NCBI RefSeq assembly: GCF_024171785.1
Contig: NZ_JAMTCK010000009.1
Span: forward strand, 62,001-126,000
DNA: 64,000 nucleotides
Source: Goodfellowiella coeruleoviolacea
GTDB taxonomy: Bacteria; Actinomycetota; Actinomycetes; Mycobacteriales; Pseudonocardiaceae
Reading direction: 5' to 3'
Shown piece by piece: positions 1 through 8,608 of this stretch. The position numbers and the translations under genes are program-made. Each line of letters starts with the position of its first letter. Positions within the stretch are counted from its first letter, which is position 1. A model generated the notes under the pieces. The model had not been told where the DNA came from. It saw only the letters and a program-made list of their open reading frames with translations, and did no database searches.

Positions 1-2
1 TC

Positions 3-749
3 GAGGGTGACGCCGAGGACATGGAGCCGATGCGGTACCGGGCCGCGTACCGCACCGTGCAGGAGGCGATCACCAACGCCACCAAGCACGCGCCGGGCGC
101 CGAGGTGACCGTCGTGCTGCGGGCGTTGCCCGACGAGACCCAGGTGGTCGTGACGAACGGGCCGCCGACCGAGCCCGCCCGCACCCCGCCGTCGTCGGGC
201 GGACGCGGTCTCACCGGCCTGCGGGAACGGGTGCGATTGGTCGGCGGCACTCTCCGGGCCGGCGAGCACGAGGGCGGGTTCCAGGTGCTGGTGCGGCTGC
301 CGAGGACGACCGACGCGATCGGCGACGGCTCTGGTTTCGAGGCCGACGACAAGGTGGCCGACGAGTTCGGCCGGGCGAAGCACGGGGTGCGCGTGCGGCT
401 GGCGATGGCGTTCTTGGCGCCGATCGCGCTGGGGGCGCTCGTGCTGGCCGTGCTGATGGGGTTCTACGCGTACGACACGTTCAACTCGGTGCTGCCACCG
501 GATTCGTTCCAGCGCCTTGAGCTGGGCAGCACGCGGTCGCAGGTCGCGGACGTGCTGCCGGACCGCCAGGTGCCGGAACGCGGGTTCGGCCCCGAGCCAC
601 CGGCTCCGGAGGGCTCGACGTGCGAGTACTACCGGTCCGCCGCGGGCTTCGTGCCGACGGTGTTCGACGTCTACCGGTTGTGCTTCCGGGAGGATCGCCT
701 GGTGGGCAAGGACGTGCTGGTGCGCACTGGTCAGCAGGCAGAGCAGTGA
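3..749 (+). CDS. Sensor histidine kinase, C-terminal part, with an extra membrane domain
   Basis: The reading frame is open from the window edge, so the start lies upstream. The first 100 residues are the ATPase (HATPase_c) domain of a NarX/DesK-type kinase: an N box with EAITNATKHA and a G box around GRGLTGLRERV, ending in GGFQVLVRLP. The dimerisation and phospho-acceptor part is off the window. Unusually, the catalytic domain is followed by a linker, one strong membrane helix (about codons 140-162) and roughly 85 more residues with two cysteines (TCEYY, RLCF) predicted outside the cell. Kinases of this family normally end at the ATPase domain. The response regulator gene starts 10 nt downstream, so the two form a pair. 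Confidence 0.85.
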   Translation, partial: EGDAEDMEPMRYRAAYRTVQEAITNATKHAPGAEVTVVLRALPDETQVVVTNGPPTEPARTPPSSGGRGLTGLRERVRLVGGTLRAGEHEGGFQVLVRLPRTTDAIGDGSGFEADDKVADEFGRAKHGVRVRLAMAFLAPIALGALVLAVLMGFYAYDTFNSVLPPDSFQRLELGSTRSQVADVLPDRQVPERGFGPEPPAPEGSTCEYYRSAAGFVPTVFDVYRLCFREDRLVGKDVLVRTGQQAEQ

Positions 750-759
750 GGGGGCGCAC

Positions 760-1431
760 GTGATCAGGGTTGTGCTGGTCGATGACGAGGCGCTGGTCCG
801 GGCCGGCGTCCGCGCCATCCTGGACAGCGACCCGGAGATCGAGGTGGTGGGGGAGGCGGGCGACGGCCGGACGGCGATCGATGTCGTGCGCGCACACCGC
901 CCGGACGTCGTGCTGATGGACATCCGGATGCCCGCGCTCGACGGCATCGCGGCGACCGGCGAGATCGTGCGCGCGGTCCCGGGCACGGGCGTGCTGATCC
1001 TGACGACCTTCTCCGACGACCACTACATCGCAGCGGCGCTGGAACTCGGTGCGAGCGGGTTCTTGCTGAAGACGGGCGACCCCCGCGAACTGCTGGCCGC
1101 GGTGCACGCGGTGAAGGCAGGCGGCGCCTACCTGTCGCCGAACGTCGCGAAACGGGTGATCAGTGCGTACGGCACGACCCGCCCCGGTTCCCGCGCGTCG
1201 AGGGCGATGGCGGCGAAGAACCGCGTCGAGGGGCTGAGCGACCGCGAGCTGGAGGTGCTGAGCCTCATCGGCGCGGGCCTGTCGAACGCGGAGATCGCCG
1301 AGCGGCTGCACGTGGTCGAGGGCACGGTGAAGGCGTACGCGAGCGCGCTGTTCAAGCACCTGGGTGTCCGCAACCGCGTTGAGGTGGCGATCATCGCCCA
1401 CCACGCTGACCTGGTGGACGAGTCCCCCTGA
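760..1431 (+). CDS. NarL/FixJ-family response regulator
   Basis: This is a 223-residue two-domain regulator. The receiver domain (about 1-120) has the acidic pair in LVDDEA, the phospho-acceptor Asp in VLMDIRMPALDG, the Thr of ILTTFSDD and the Lys of FLLKTGDP. The C-terminal LuxR helix-turn-helix has LSDRELEVLSLIGAGLSNAE followed by GTVKAYASALFKHL. The reading frame stays open further upstream, but GTG at 760 gives the exact domain start and sits 10 nt behind the kinase stop. It is the expected partner of the upstream kinase. The target genes are not evident. Confidence 0.93.
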   Translation: MIRVVLVDDEALVRAGVRAILDSDPEIEVVGEAGDGRTAIDVVRAHRPDVVLMDIRMPALDGIAATGEIVRAVPGTGVLILTTFSDDHYIAAALELGASGFLLKTGDPRELLAAVHAVKAGGAYLSPNVAKRVISAYGTTRPGSRASRAMAAKNRVEGLSDRELEVLSLIGAGLSNAEIAERLHVVEGTVKAYASALFKHLGVRNRVEVAIIAHHADLVDESP

Positions 1432-1493
1432 CCCGAGGCGTCACGCGGGGACAGGGCGATCCACCGGACACGTCAAGCCCCGAAACAGCAATG

Positions 1494-1533
1494 GCCGTGC
1501 CGCGGTCCCTGGGGTGGCGGATCGCGGCACGGC
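1494..1533. terminator. Hairpin between convergent genes
   Basis: A perfect 11-bp inverted repeat (GCCGTGCCGCG and its complement) with an 18-nt loop lies between the convergent response regulator and PAP2 genes. It has no clear T tract, as is common in actinomycetes. It could serve both strands. Confidence 0.6.
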
Positions 1534-1551
1534 TCGGCGTCTCCGCGCACA

Positions 1552-2268
1552 TCACCTGCGCGGAGTGAAGACCTGCTCCTGGGGAGGGAACGGGTCGCCC
1601 CCCTGCTCGCGCACCGGATACCGGACGGCGTCCGTCGCCAGCAGCGCGCCCAGCTTGTCGTGTTCGCGGATGCGGCCCACCAGCTTCGTCACCGGGCGGA
1701 CGAGCAGCAGAACGACCACCGCGGCGACGAGTGCGCCGAGCACGATGCCCACGATCGCGTCGTGCGGGTAGTGCGCGCCGACGAACACTCGCGACGCCGC
1801 CGCGGCCAGTGCCACGACCACCGCGACCGTGCCGAGGAGGCGCCACGCCATGAGGATGCCGAGCGCGGCGGCACCCGCGATCACCGAGTGGTTGCTGGGG
1901 AACGACCAGTCGCCCGGCGGCGGGCACTCGGCGATCGTCACCACGTCACCGAGCGTGCGGCAGGGCCGTTCTACCTGGTAGAGCACCTTGATCACTTCAC
2001 TGAGCAGGTACGCGGCCACCATGCCGACCGGCGCCAGGAGCGCGAAGGCCATCGATCGTGCGGGCAGCCGCCGCGCACGCCACCAGCCGAGCAGCATGAA
2101 GCCCAACAGCAGCACGATGGCTCCCTCGGTGAAGAGCCCGGCGAACGACTGGAACCACTCCGGCGTGGTCGCCGCGAACCGCACGATGTCGAGGTACCAG
2201 GCCGCACTGGCGTCCGGCACGTCCTCGATACCGGTCGGCGCGTTCTCTAGAATCCCCACTGCGTTCAC
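1552..2268 (-). CDS. PAP2-family membrane phosphatase
   Basis: The protein has about 238 residues and several membrane helices. It has the three-part phosphatase signature of type 2 phosphatidic acid phosphatases: a K-x6-RP element (KVLYQVERP), PSNHS in the middle, and SRVFVGAHYPHD with the catalytic His. Family members dephosphorylate lipid phosphates such as undecaprenyl pyrophosphate or phosphatidic acid at the outer membrane face. GTG at 2268 was chosen because AGAGGGA lies 5 nt upstream. A GTG at 2310 would add 14 residues but has no ribosome site. The C-terminal tail after the last helix is long and polar. Confidence 0.88.
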   Translation of the reverse strand: MNAVGILENAPTGIEDVPDASAAWYLDIVRFAATTPEWFQSFAGLFTEGAIVLLLGFMLLGWWRARRLPARSMAFALLAPVGMVAAYLLSEVIKVLYQVERPCRTLGDVVTIAECPPPGDWSFPSNHSVIAGAAALGILMAWRLLGTVAVVVALAAAASRVFVGAHYPHDAIVGIVLGALVAAVVVLLLVRPVTKLVGRIREHDKLGALLATDAVRYPVREQGGDPFPPQEQVFTPRR

Positions 2269-2405
2269 AACCGTCCCTCTGTAGCAACCCGAGCCCGTTG
2301 TCACGGGCACGAAAAAAGGTAGGAGAAATGGGGGCGGTCACACATTGCACTAAGGTCAGCACTTCGCCGTCACTTTCGTTCGTGCGGTGACTGACCAAAG
2401 TAAAG

Positions 2406-3023
2406 TCAGCGCATTGCGGCGGGCGCCCGCCTGCGCCGCCGCACCGCGACCACGACGATGACCACCACGGCGAGAGCGGCCAGCACCCAGGTGCCCCGGC
2501 CGACCCAGGCCTCCACCCGGCGCGCCGCCTCGCCGGCCATCGCGCCGATGCCGATGTGCAGGGCGCACCATCCCGCCGCCCCGACTGCGACCGCGGGCAG
2601 GAACCGGCGGAACGGCAGCCCGGACGCACCGGCCGCGGCCGGCACGAGCGTGCGCAGCACCGGCAGGAAGATCGCCACCAGCACAGCGGGCGCACCGCGT
2701 CGTTGCAGCACGTCGGCGGCGTGGTCCCACCCGGAGGCACCGTGTTCGCGCACCAGCGCGGTCTGCCGCAGCCGGGGCCCGTACCGTCGCCCGATCGCGT
2801 ACCCGACCGCGTCACCCGCGATCGCGCACGCCGTCGTGATCCCCCACATCACCACGAACCGGGTCGGCGTGGTCGCGGTGGTGCCCAGCACCAGCAGTCC
2901 GGTCTCGCCCGGTGCGATGAACCCGAGCCCGAGCGTGCACTCGCCGAACACGAGCAACCCGGCCACCAACACCACGGCCGCGGGCGGCAACGCGGCGAGC
3001 CAGTCGAGAAAGTCCGCAATCAC
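2406..3023 (-). CDS. DedA-family membrane protein
   Basis: The protein has 205 residues with membrane segments and the SNARE-associated/DedA core: a conserved acidic residue in FGECTLGLGFIAPGE, then the G-x3-G and FLPVLRTLVPAAAG motif with the conserved Arg. DedA proteins are lipid flippase-like and support envelope homeostasis. GTG at 3023 has a GGGCGGGA ribosome site and begins directly at the conserved N-terminal helix (IADFLDWLAALP). Upstream in-frame sequence is Arg-rich and does not look coding. The protein ends in an Arg-rich cytoplasmic tail. The PAP2 gene follows on the same strand, and both could act on envelope lipids. Confidence 0.88.
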   Translation of the reverse strand: MIADFLDWLAALPPAAVVLVAGLLVFGECTLGLGFIAPGETGLLVLGTTATTPTRFVVMWGITTACAIAGDAVGYAIGRRYGPRLRQTALVREHGASGWDHAADVLQRRGAPAVLVAIFLPVLRTLVPAAAGASGLPFRRFLPAVAVGAAGWCALHIGIGAMAGEAARRVEAWVGRGTWVLAALAVVVIVVVAVRRRRRAPAAMR

Positions 3024-3509
3024 GGCATTCCCGCCCGAGCCGGACCTGCTGTCATCCACAACGTCATACCGCGAGTTTTGCGATCCGGCAGCCAGGGGAC
3101 ATCTGCGGAACGGCATGAATCGCACTTGCCGAAAGTCGAGTAGATCGGCGGCGGAACACGACCGAAGTCGAATCCGGCGCGAGCGGGAGCGCCGCCGTGC
3201 GGCGGTGGCCGCAAGAGCTGCCCATGAGCGACGCGCAGGCGAGAAGCCGGTGAACGCTCGTTCCGGCCGCTGAAGGTCGGTGGGTCTCGCTACCTTCTTC
3301 TTCGACCTTCCCCTTCGACGCTCGCGCCCACGCCCGCACGGGCTGAGCCCTTCCGGTGCCCGGAACACCACGAGGCCTGCGCGAGCCCCACCTCGTCACC
3401 CACGTCGTATTGCTGATGCAGCAAGTTTTGTTGCCGCTCTTCCCGGCCGGCGGCGACGATTCCCAAGCGACTCACCCGAGTCCGCGAGAACTCCGGAAGG
3501 ACCAGGAAC
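3024..3509. other. Intergenic region, divergent promoters
   Basis: This 486-base stretch separates the divergent DedA and beta-barrel genes. Frames through it give only low-complexity Arg/Pro-rich translations. It should hold both promoters, but I could not place a -10/-35 pair with confidence. Confidence 0.5.
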
Positions 3510-3941
3510 ATGACGACCCAGCGCGGCGAAGCGCCTGACTGCATCAGCCTCGGCGGCACCGCCAGCCTTTTCACCCTGACCGAAAATTCCGGCATCGGTG
3601 CGATCACGGGCACGATCGACGGTGCTGCCTACGGGGAGAACACCAGTGAGCTGACCAGCGTCGGCGCGCACAGCTTCGAGTACACGATGTATCACGTCTT
3701 TCTCGACAAGGACGGCTCCACCTTGCGCACGCAGGACCGCGCCGTCCTGCGAACGTCCACAGAAGACGGAGCCAGCCTCTTGGAGGTGGAATACACCGTG
3801 GTGGAGGGCACGGGGAGATTCACAGGTTACGAAGGCACCTTCCGCAGTCGCGGCTGGCTCAGCACGCCGGAAGGCAAGGACGCGATAGCACAGCATGCGG
3901 TTGGCGTTGTCCGCTTTGCGGGCACGATCTGCCGCGCGTAA
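3510..3941 (+). CDS. Small beta-barrel protein, allene-oxide-cyclase-like
   Basis: The protein has 143 residues, rich in alternating hydrophobic and polar beta-strand patterns with many Gly and Thr. The order of strands and the segments EGTGRFTGYEGTFRSRG and VGVVRFAGTI resemble the allene oxide cyclase barrel-like/DUF3224 type of small lipocalin-like proteins. No signal peptide is visible. The ATG follows a GGAAGGACCAGGA stretch, which is a good ribosome site. The family call rests on pattern recognition only. A bacterial function is not known. Confidence 0.65.
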   Translation: MTTQRGEAPDCISLGGTASLFTLTENSGIGAITGTIDGAAYGENTSELTSVGAHSFEYTMYHVFLDKDGSTLRTQDRAVLRTSTEDGASLLEVEYTVVEGTGRFTGYEGTFRSRGWLSTPEGKDAIAQHAVGVVRFAGTICRA

Positions 3942-4161
3942 GAAGCTGCTCGCACCCAGCCGAGGCGAACGCGTCGCGTTGGGCATCAACGCACCCGTCT
4001 GCCGCGGCTCGCCGGATCCGGGTCACCCGTGCCCTGGCGTGGCGGCGGATGAGGGTGATGCCGTGGGCGCCGGCACGGCGTTGGTGCGAGCCAGTCGGGG
4101 ATCCGGCCGATCTTCTTCGTGTCAGGTGGACCACACGCATGCGACACCGGCGAGGTGATCG

Positions 4162-4765
4162 TCAGCTGGGCCCGTACCGCGCCAGGGTGGCCGCGGAGTA
4201 CAGGTCGTCCATCCGGGTGAGCGACTCTCGGAGTACAGGCGTTCGTCACAGGTGACGGTGACCGTGGCCCCCGCCGGTACGCCGGCGGCACCGACGGTCA
4301 CCAGCGCGCCGAGGTGCGCCGGGGCCTGTAAGCCCGACCCGTCGGGGGCGTAGATCAGTTGAGCGGCCTGCGGCTCCTGAAGCGTGATCAACCCCGAGAT
4401 GGGCAACAGGTAGGAGGTCCAGACGGCGTACTGGATCAACAGGGCGGCCACCCACACCACGACCGGAACCAGTGCCCTGATCCACCACCGCAACCGGGTG
4501 ACCAACAACCCATGATGATCATCACCAGCCCGGTCAGCACCCCGGGCACGGTGAAGGCAAGCGCTTGCTCCTGGCTCGGCGAGCAGGACGGGTACACGCA
4601 GTAGTCCTCGGGACCGAAGTAGTGGATAGTCAGCACCTGGCCGACCAGGATGGCCCAGCAGGCCACCACCGCTCCGCCGATCCCCTGGACGACAGCACCC
4701 GCTGGCGTCCCGCGACCGGACCACATCCTGCCAACCGGCAGACCGGCGGCGGCGATGATCGTCAT
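4162..4765 (-). pseudogene. Frameshifted membrane protein gene
   Basis: Three consecutive pieces in different frames read as one protein of about 200 residues. The first (4765 to about 4505) has two membrane helices and a short loop with two cysteines (GPEDYCVYPSCSPSQEQ). The second continues from about 4505 with LRWWIRALVPVVVWVAALL and a beta-rich domain ending TVTVTCDERLYSES. The third gives SLTRMDDLYSAATLARYGPS and a stop at 4162. The breaks fit loss of one G in a G run near 4505 and a two-base GAG/AG duplication near 4226. The total length, 604 nt, fits minus one plus two. I do not recognise the family. Sequencing error is possible for the first break. Confidence 0.55.
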
Positions 4766-4770
4766 CGAGG

Positions 4771-4956
4771 TCAGCGCCAGACACCAGGCCCATTGCCGGT
4801 CGAGCCCCCACCGTGGTAGATGATCTGCGGAGGGCGCGGATCGACCCGGGGCACCGCGGACTGGAGACCGAGCGATGCGAGGCCGAACACCAGCAGGCCC
4901 ACCACCGCGATGACTCCCACCAGCACCCCGGCCACGCTGCGCATCTTGGTCACCAC
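4771..4956 (-). CDS. Small single-helix membrane protein
   Basis: The protein has 61 residues and one hydrophobic helix (VLVGVIAVVGLLVFGLASLG) near the N-terminus, then a Pro-rich tail with PPQIIYHGGGSTGNG. GTG at 4956 has GGGAGG 6 nt upstream. GTG at 4953 and ATG at 4944 are alternatives. The stop lies 5 nt before the start of the frameshifted membrane gene, so the two were probably translated together. The function is unknown. Confidence 0.5.
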   Translation of the reverse strand: MVTKMRSVAGVLVGVIAVVGLLVFGLASLGLQSAVPRVDPRPPQIIYHGGGSTGNGPGVWR

Positions 4957-4990
4957 GTGATGCCTCCCGGTCGGCTGGACAGCCACCGCG

Positions 4991-5500
4991 TCACCCCTGG
5001 GCGGCCAGCAGTCGTGCGAACAACCTCACCGCAGATGCGCGCTGCGGCCGCGGTGGGCAGTACGTCCGCCTTGGCAGCCTCGCGCAACGCTTCGGTGGTA
5101 ATCGGGAAGTTGATCCCGCCGACGTCGATGCCGTCGGCCAGCCTGCCGAACGCGGCGACCACGTTGTCCTCCGACCGCCCCGCTCTGTCAGGAACTGCCG
5201 CTGGTCGAGCCCCGGATCTCGAAGGCGTCGGCGACACCCTGGAAGTAGTCGGCGACCGGACCGTGGATGGTCTCGCCGAGCGCGTCGAAGTCGACCGGGA
5301 AGAAGACCAGGCTGTCGGTCGGCAGACCGAGGGTGAGGCACCGCTCGATCGCCTCGATGCCGTGGATGCGGCCGTTCGCCCGGGTCATCACCTCGGCGGA
5401 GCTGTTGAAGCGCTGGTGGATCGGCACCAGCTTGAGACCCGCCGCACGCAGCCCGTCCAGCTCGTCGGCGGTGACGAACTTGCCCGATTGCCCGCCCTAC
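4991..5500 (-). pseudogene. DUF1906 (glycoside-hydrolase-like) gene remnant
   Basis: The frame from about 5500 to 5200 reads GKFVTADELDGLRAAGLKLVP, then IHQRFNSSAEVMTRANG, CLTLGLPTDSLVFFPVDFDA and PVADYFQGVADAFEIRG. This is the pattern of the Rv2525c/DUF1906 barrel, which often follows secretion signals. The frame then shifts near 5200 and continues as SEDNVVAAFGRLADGID and further, ending around 4991 or 4950. The 5' end, with the signal peptide and first barrel strand, is missing next to the exporter gene. The piece is therefore truncated and frameshifted. The family assignment is by motif recall, and the end is uncertain. Confidence 0.6.
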
Positions 5501-5558
5501 CGCCGGCCCGGGCCAGGTGCCAGGGCCGGCGGCTGGTGCGTGCTCGTGGCCGCCCCGA

Positions 5559-7025
5559 TCAGTGGATGCCGTGGTGCTCGCTGGTCCGCGCCGGGTCCGA
5601 GGTGGACTTCCCGCGCACGAACAGCGACGCGATCAGGGCGAGCACGCCGATGCCGGTGGCCACCAGGAACGCCGTGCGCAGGCCGGCGGCGTCGGGGCTG
5701 CCGGTCGGGTCGGTGTTGCCGAGGGTGGCGACGGTGACGAAGACGGCCGTGCCGAACGCTCCGGCGACCTGCTGGAGGGTGGAGAGGATGGCGCTGCCGT
5801 GGGAGTGGAGGTGGTCGGGCAGCACCCCGAGCGAGTCGGTCATCAGCGGAGTCATCATCAGCCCGAACCCGGCCATGAGCAGGACGTGGATGCCGATGAC
5901 CGCGGCCAGCGGCGAGTCCGCGCCCAGCGTGGTGAACAGCAGCATCGACATCGCCATGGCCAGCGCGCCCGGGATCACCAGGGGCCGGGCGCCGAACCGG
6001 TCGAACAGCGCGCCAACGGGCCGGCCGAGCACGCCGAGGACCAGGCCGCCGGGCAGCACGGCCAGCCCGCTGACGAAGGTGCTGGTGTGCAGGACGGTCT
6101 GCAGGTAGAGCGGCAGCAGGATGGCCCCGGCGCCGAGCAGGCACATGAACAGCAGCGCGGTCAGCACCAGGGCCACCACGAAGCTGCGGTGGGTGAACGG
6201 GCGCAGGTCCAGCAGGGCCCGGTCCTCGCGCTGCAACCGGGTCTGGCGCCACACGAAGACGGCGAGCGCGAGCACGCCGACCGCGATCGGCAGCCACGGC
6301 GGCAGCGCGTGCTCGCCACCGCTGGACTCGCCGGAGGCGGACAGCCCGTAGAGCACGCCGCCGAACCCGATCGCGGACAGCACCACCGAGACCAGATCCA
6401 GCGGCACCGACCTGGGGTGGCTGTCCAGGCGCAGCCAGACCGCTCCGATGACCAGCGCGGCCACCGCCAGCGGCAGCACGACCCAGAACATCCAGCGCCA
6501 GCCCAGTGACGACAGCACCGCCCCGCCGATGGTGGGGCCGATCGCCGGCGCGACCGCGATCACGATGGTGATCGTGCCCATGGTCGCACCGCGCCGCTGG
6601 GGCGGCACCAGGCGCATCACCGAGGTCATCAGCAGCGGCAGCATCACCGCGGTGCCACAGGCCTGCACCACGCGCCCGACCAGCAGGACCCCGAAGCCCG
6701 GCGCCAGCCCGCTGATCAACGTGCCCAGGCTGAACAGGGTCAGCGAGGCCAGGAAGACCTGGCGCGGGGTGAACCGTTCGAGCAGGAACCCGGTGGTGGG
6801 GATGACCACGGCCATGGTCAGCAGGAACCCGCTGGTCAGCCATTGCACCGTCGTGGTCGAGACCCCGAGGTCGACGGTCAGGTCCCGCAGCGCGACGCTG
6901 AGGATCGTCTCGTTGAGGATCATCACGAACGCCGAGACGACCAGGACGCCGATCAGCAGGGTGGCCCGCGGCACCGCGGCTCCCCGTTCGGGGGCCGCGG
7001 TGGTGGTACTCGCGGTGTCGATCAT
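5559..7025 (-). CDS. MFS drug exporter, DHA2 (14-helix) family
   Basis: The protein has 488 residues and the pattern of EmrB/QacA exporters: helix 1 with VMILNETILSVALRDL, motif A-like GFLLERFTPRQVFLA, and motif C in helix 5 (IVIAVAPAIGPTIGGAVLS). These proteins expel hydrophobic drugs by proton antiport. It lies at the left edge of the putative biosynthetic cluster and could export a product or give resistance. The nearby ECF-type promoter motif was not found upstream of it, so regulation by that sigma factor is not supported. Confidence 0.92.
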   Translation of the reverse strand: MIDTASTTTAAPERGAAVPRATLLIGVLVVSAFVMILNETILSVALRDLTVDLGVSTTTVQWLTSGFLLTMAVVIPTTGFLLERFTPRQVFLASLTLFSLGTLISGLAPGFGVLLVGRVVQACGTAVMLPLLMTSVMRLVPPQRRGATMGTITIVIAVAPAIGPTIGGAVLSSLGWRWMFWVVLPLAVAALVIGAVWLRLDSHPRSVPLDLVSVVLSAIGFGGVLYGLSASGESSGGEHALPPWLPIAVGVLALAVFVWRQTRLQREDRALLDLRPFTHRSFVVALVLTALLFMCLLGAGAILLPLYLQTVLHTSTFVSGLAVLPGGLVLGVLGRPVGALFDRFGARPLVIPGALAMAMSMLLFTTLGADSPLAAVIGIHVLLMAGFGLMMTPLMTDSLGVLPDHLHSHGSAILSTLQQVAGAFGTAVFVTVATLGNTDPTGSPDAAGLRTAFLVATGIGVLALIASLFVRGKSTSDPARTSEHHGIH

Positions 7026-7315
7026 GTGGGGTCACACCTCGTGGGATGGGTTCGCTGCGCGTGGCCGTGCCGGCCACCCGAGCACCAGCGTGTCATGGGG
7101 AGGCGTCACCGAGTTGGCGTTCTCGACCGCGGCGTTGCGCCACGCGCGGACAACGCCGCGCGGAGCGGCTCGGCGACAGCGCGCCGGCATCATCGCCGAG
7201 CGCGGTCCCCACGGTAGGTGGCCGACCACGACCCGTGCCACCCACTTCATGAGCTGTTTCCCGGATTCGGCCCCTGGTCGCGCGGCGCGATCACCACGCG
7301 TGCGCGCGCCGTCGC

Positions 7316-7609
7316 TCAGCGCGCGGAAGACCCGCGCGGGCACTCGCGCGATGCCGAGGACGGTCTGCGCGCCGACGGCGAGCGGTCGGGGTCGAAGTCG
7401 CCGTGGCGCGAGCGGTTGAGGTTGACCGCGCACCCGCGGCGACCGGAGATCCGTCGCGGGTGCACCCCGATCACTCGGTCGCGGTCGATGACCACGTCCG
7501 CTTCGCAGATGATCCGCCCGAACGTCGACAGGTCGATGAAATTCTCGTGATCCGGGTCGACGATCGTCAGGAAGTTGTCGCTGAAGAACAGGGCTTCGGG
7601 GTCGGCCAT
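7316..7609 (-). CDS. Hypothetical small protein, uncertain
   Basis: This 97-codon frame starts MADPEALFFSDNFLTIVDPD and keeps an acidic, protein-like composition (STFGRIICEADVVIDRDRV) for about 75 residues before an Arg/Ser-rich end. No ribosome site is convincing. The rest of the 7026-7873 stretch holds nothing firm. On the other strand, 7594-7750 reads VVAYNAPFRFVIDDLEALPA, also protein-like but without a start. Both may be relics of degraded genes. Confidence 0.3.
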   Translation of the reverse strand: MADPEALFFSDNFLTIVDPDHENFIDLSTFGRIICEADVVIDRDRVIGVHPRRISGRRGCAVNLNRSRHGDFDPDRSPSARRPSSASRECPRGSSAR

Positions 7610-7873
7610 GCTGTCGTGGCCTACAACGCGCCGTTCCGGTTCGTGATCGACGACTTGGAGGCGTTGCCCGCGGCCGACCGCAATTGCGCCTACCTGCACT
7701 TCACCCACCCCGACTGGATCGCCGGACACGCGGCGGGTTGCGCCGCACCGCCGCGACCATGACGCCACGCCGCTCTGGACGGCCAACCAGCTGCCAGCCG
7801 CGTCCCCCGTCTGCACGGTCCGGATGCGCGGCGGTGCGGCGTCCGGTGCCGGAAACCGGCACGCGATCAGCGG

Positions 7874-8452
7874 TCAGCCGGTGTCGTTGCGGCGTTGTTC
7901 GCCGGTCAGCAGGAGGTCGATGTCGTCGCGGGCGCGGGCGACGCGGGAGCGGATGGTGCCGACCGGGCAGCCGCAGACCTCCGCCGCCTCGGCGTAGGGC
8001 AGACCGAGAACCTGGGTCAGTACCAGGGCTTCCCGGCGTTCCGGGTCGAGCTGGTCCAGGAGCATGTTGAGTTCGACCAGGTCCTCGAACCCGGGCAGGG
8101 CGTGGTGTGCGGCGGCCTGACGGCGGTCGGCGGCCTCCGCCCAGTCCACCGCTCGGGTCAGCCGCGGCCGTGACCGAGTGGTGCGGATGTGGTCGATCAC
8201 CACTCGCCGGGCGATCGACAGCAGCCAGGTTCGTGCGGTGGACCGCCCGGCGAACCGGGTGAGGCTGGGGATCGCCCGCAGGTAGGTCTCCTGGGTGAGG
8301 TCGTCGGCGAGACCGATCCCGGCCAGGTGCGCGACCAGCCGCCACACTTCGCGCTGGCTGGCACGAACGAACTGGTCCAGCGCGGGTTTGTCGCCCCGCC
8401 TGGCGGCGAGTGCGAGTGCGGTCAACTCATCGATGTCCGGCAGGGACGGCAC
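7874..8452 (-). CDS. ECF RNA polymerase sigma factor (SigC-like)
   Basis: The protein has 192 residues. Region 2 is seen in [18 protein letters not shown] with [17 protein letters not shown] and [18 protein letters not shown]. Region 4 has [20 protein letters not shown] and the helix-turn-helix [23 protein letters not shown] at 8452 starts about 35 residues before region 2. The frame is open further upstream, but that part is low-complexity. No anti-sigma gene is adjacent. The neighbouring ferric-reductase-like gene and the biosynthetic cluster carry matching ECF-type promoter elements, so it is the obvious candidate for their activator. SigC membership is by overall resemblance. Confidence 0.9.
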   Translation of the reverse strand: MPSLPDIDELTALALAARRGDKPALDQFVRASQREVWRLVAHLAGIGLADDLTQETYLRAIPSLTRFAGRSTARTWLLSIARRVVIDHIRTTRSRPRLTRAVDWAEAADRRQAAAHHALPGFEDLVELNMLLDQLDPERREALVLTQVLGLPYAEAAEVCGCPVGTIRSRVARARDDIDLLLTGEQRRNDTG

Positions 8453-8497
8453 AGTACGAAAGGGTAACGACGGCTCGCTCTTCGGGACTGGCCCAAA

Positions 8498-8523
8498 GGA
8501 ACCATTTGTGTTGCGGGGCCGAC
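8498..8523 (+). promoter_or_regulatory. ECF-type promoter motif, plus strand
   Basis: GGAAC at 8498-8502, then 17 nt, then CGAC at 8520-8523. This is the same spacing as the four divergent promoters at 9764-9834 and 12976-13050. It points rightwards, away from the sigma gene and into the 3' end of the oppositely oriented ferric-reductase-like gene. It could drive an antisense RNA or be a chance match. Confidence 0.4.
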
Positions 8524-8608
8524 AAAGGCACGTGTGGGCTGCTTGACCTGTCGCGCAGGGCTCGCCGCTCGCGCGTCGGGCGAGCGGACGAAGCAAGTGC
8601 GTCAACCG

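Noticed and set aside
481-1404. 307-codon open frame antisense to the kinase end and response regulator
   Set aside because: Arg/His/Val-rich composition typical of antisense frames in high-GC DNA, with no domain. The plus strand has clear motifs.
3968-3980. Palindrome AACGCGTCGCGTT after the beta-barrel gene
   Set aside because: Short CG-rich palindromes are common in this base composition, and there is no positional support as terminator or operator.
7594-7750. Plus-strand stretch VVAYNAPFRFVIDDLEALPA
   Set aside because: It looks protein-like but has no start, ribosome site or continuing frame, so it was left as a possible relic only.
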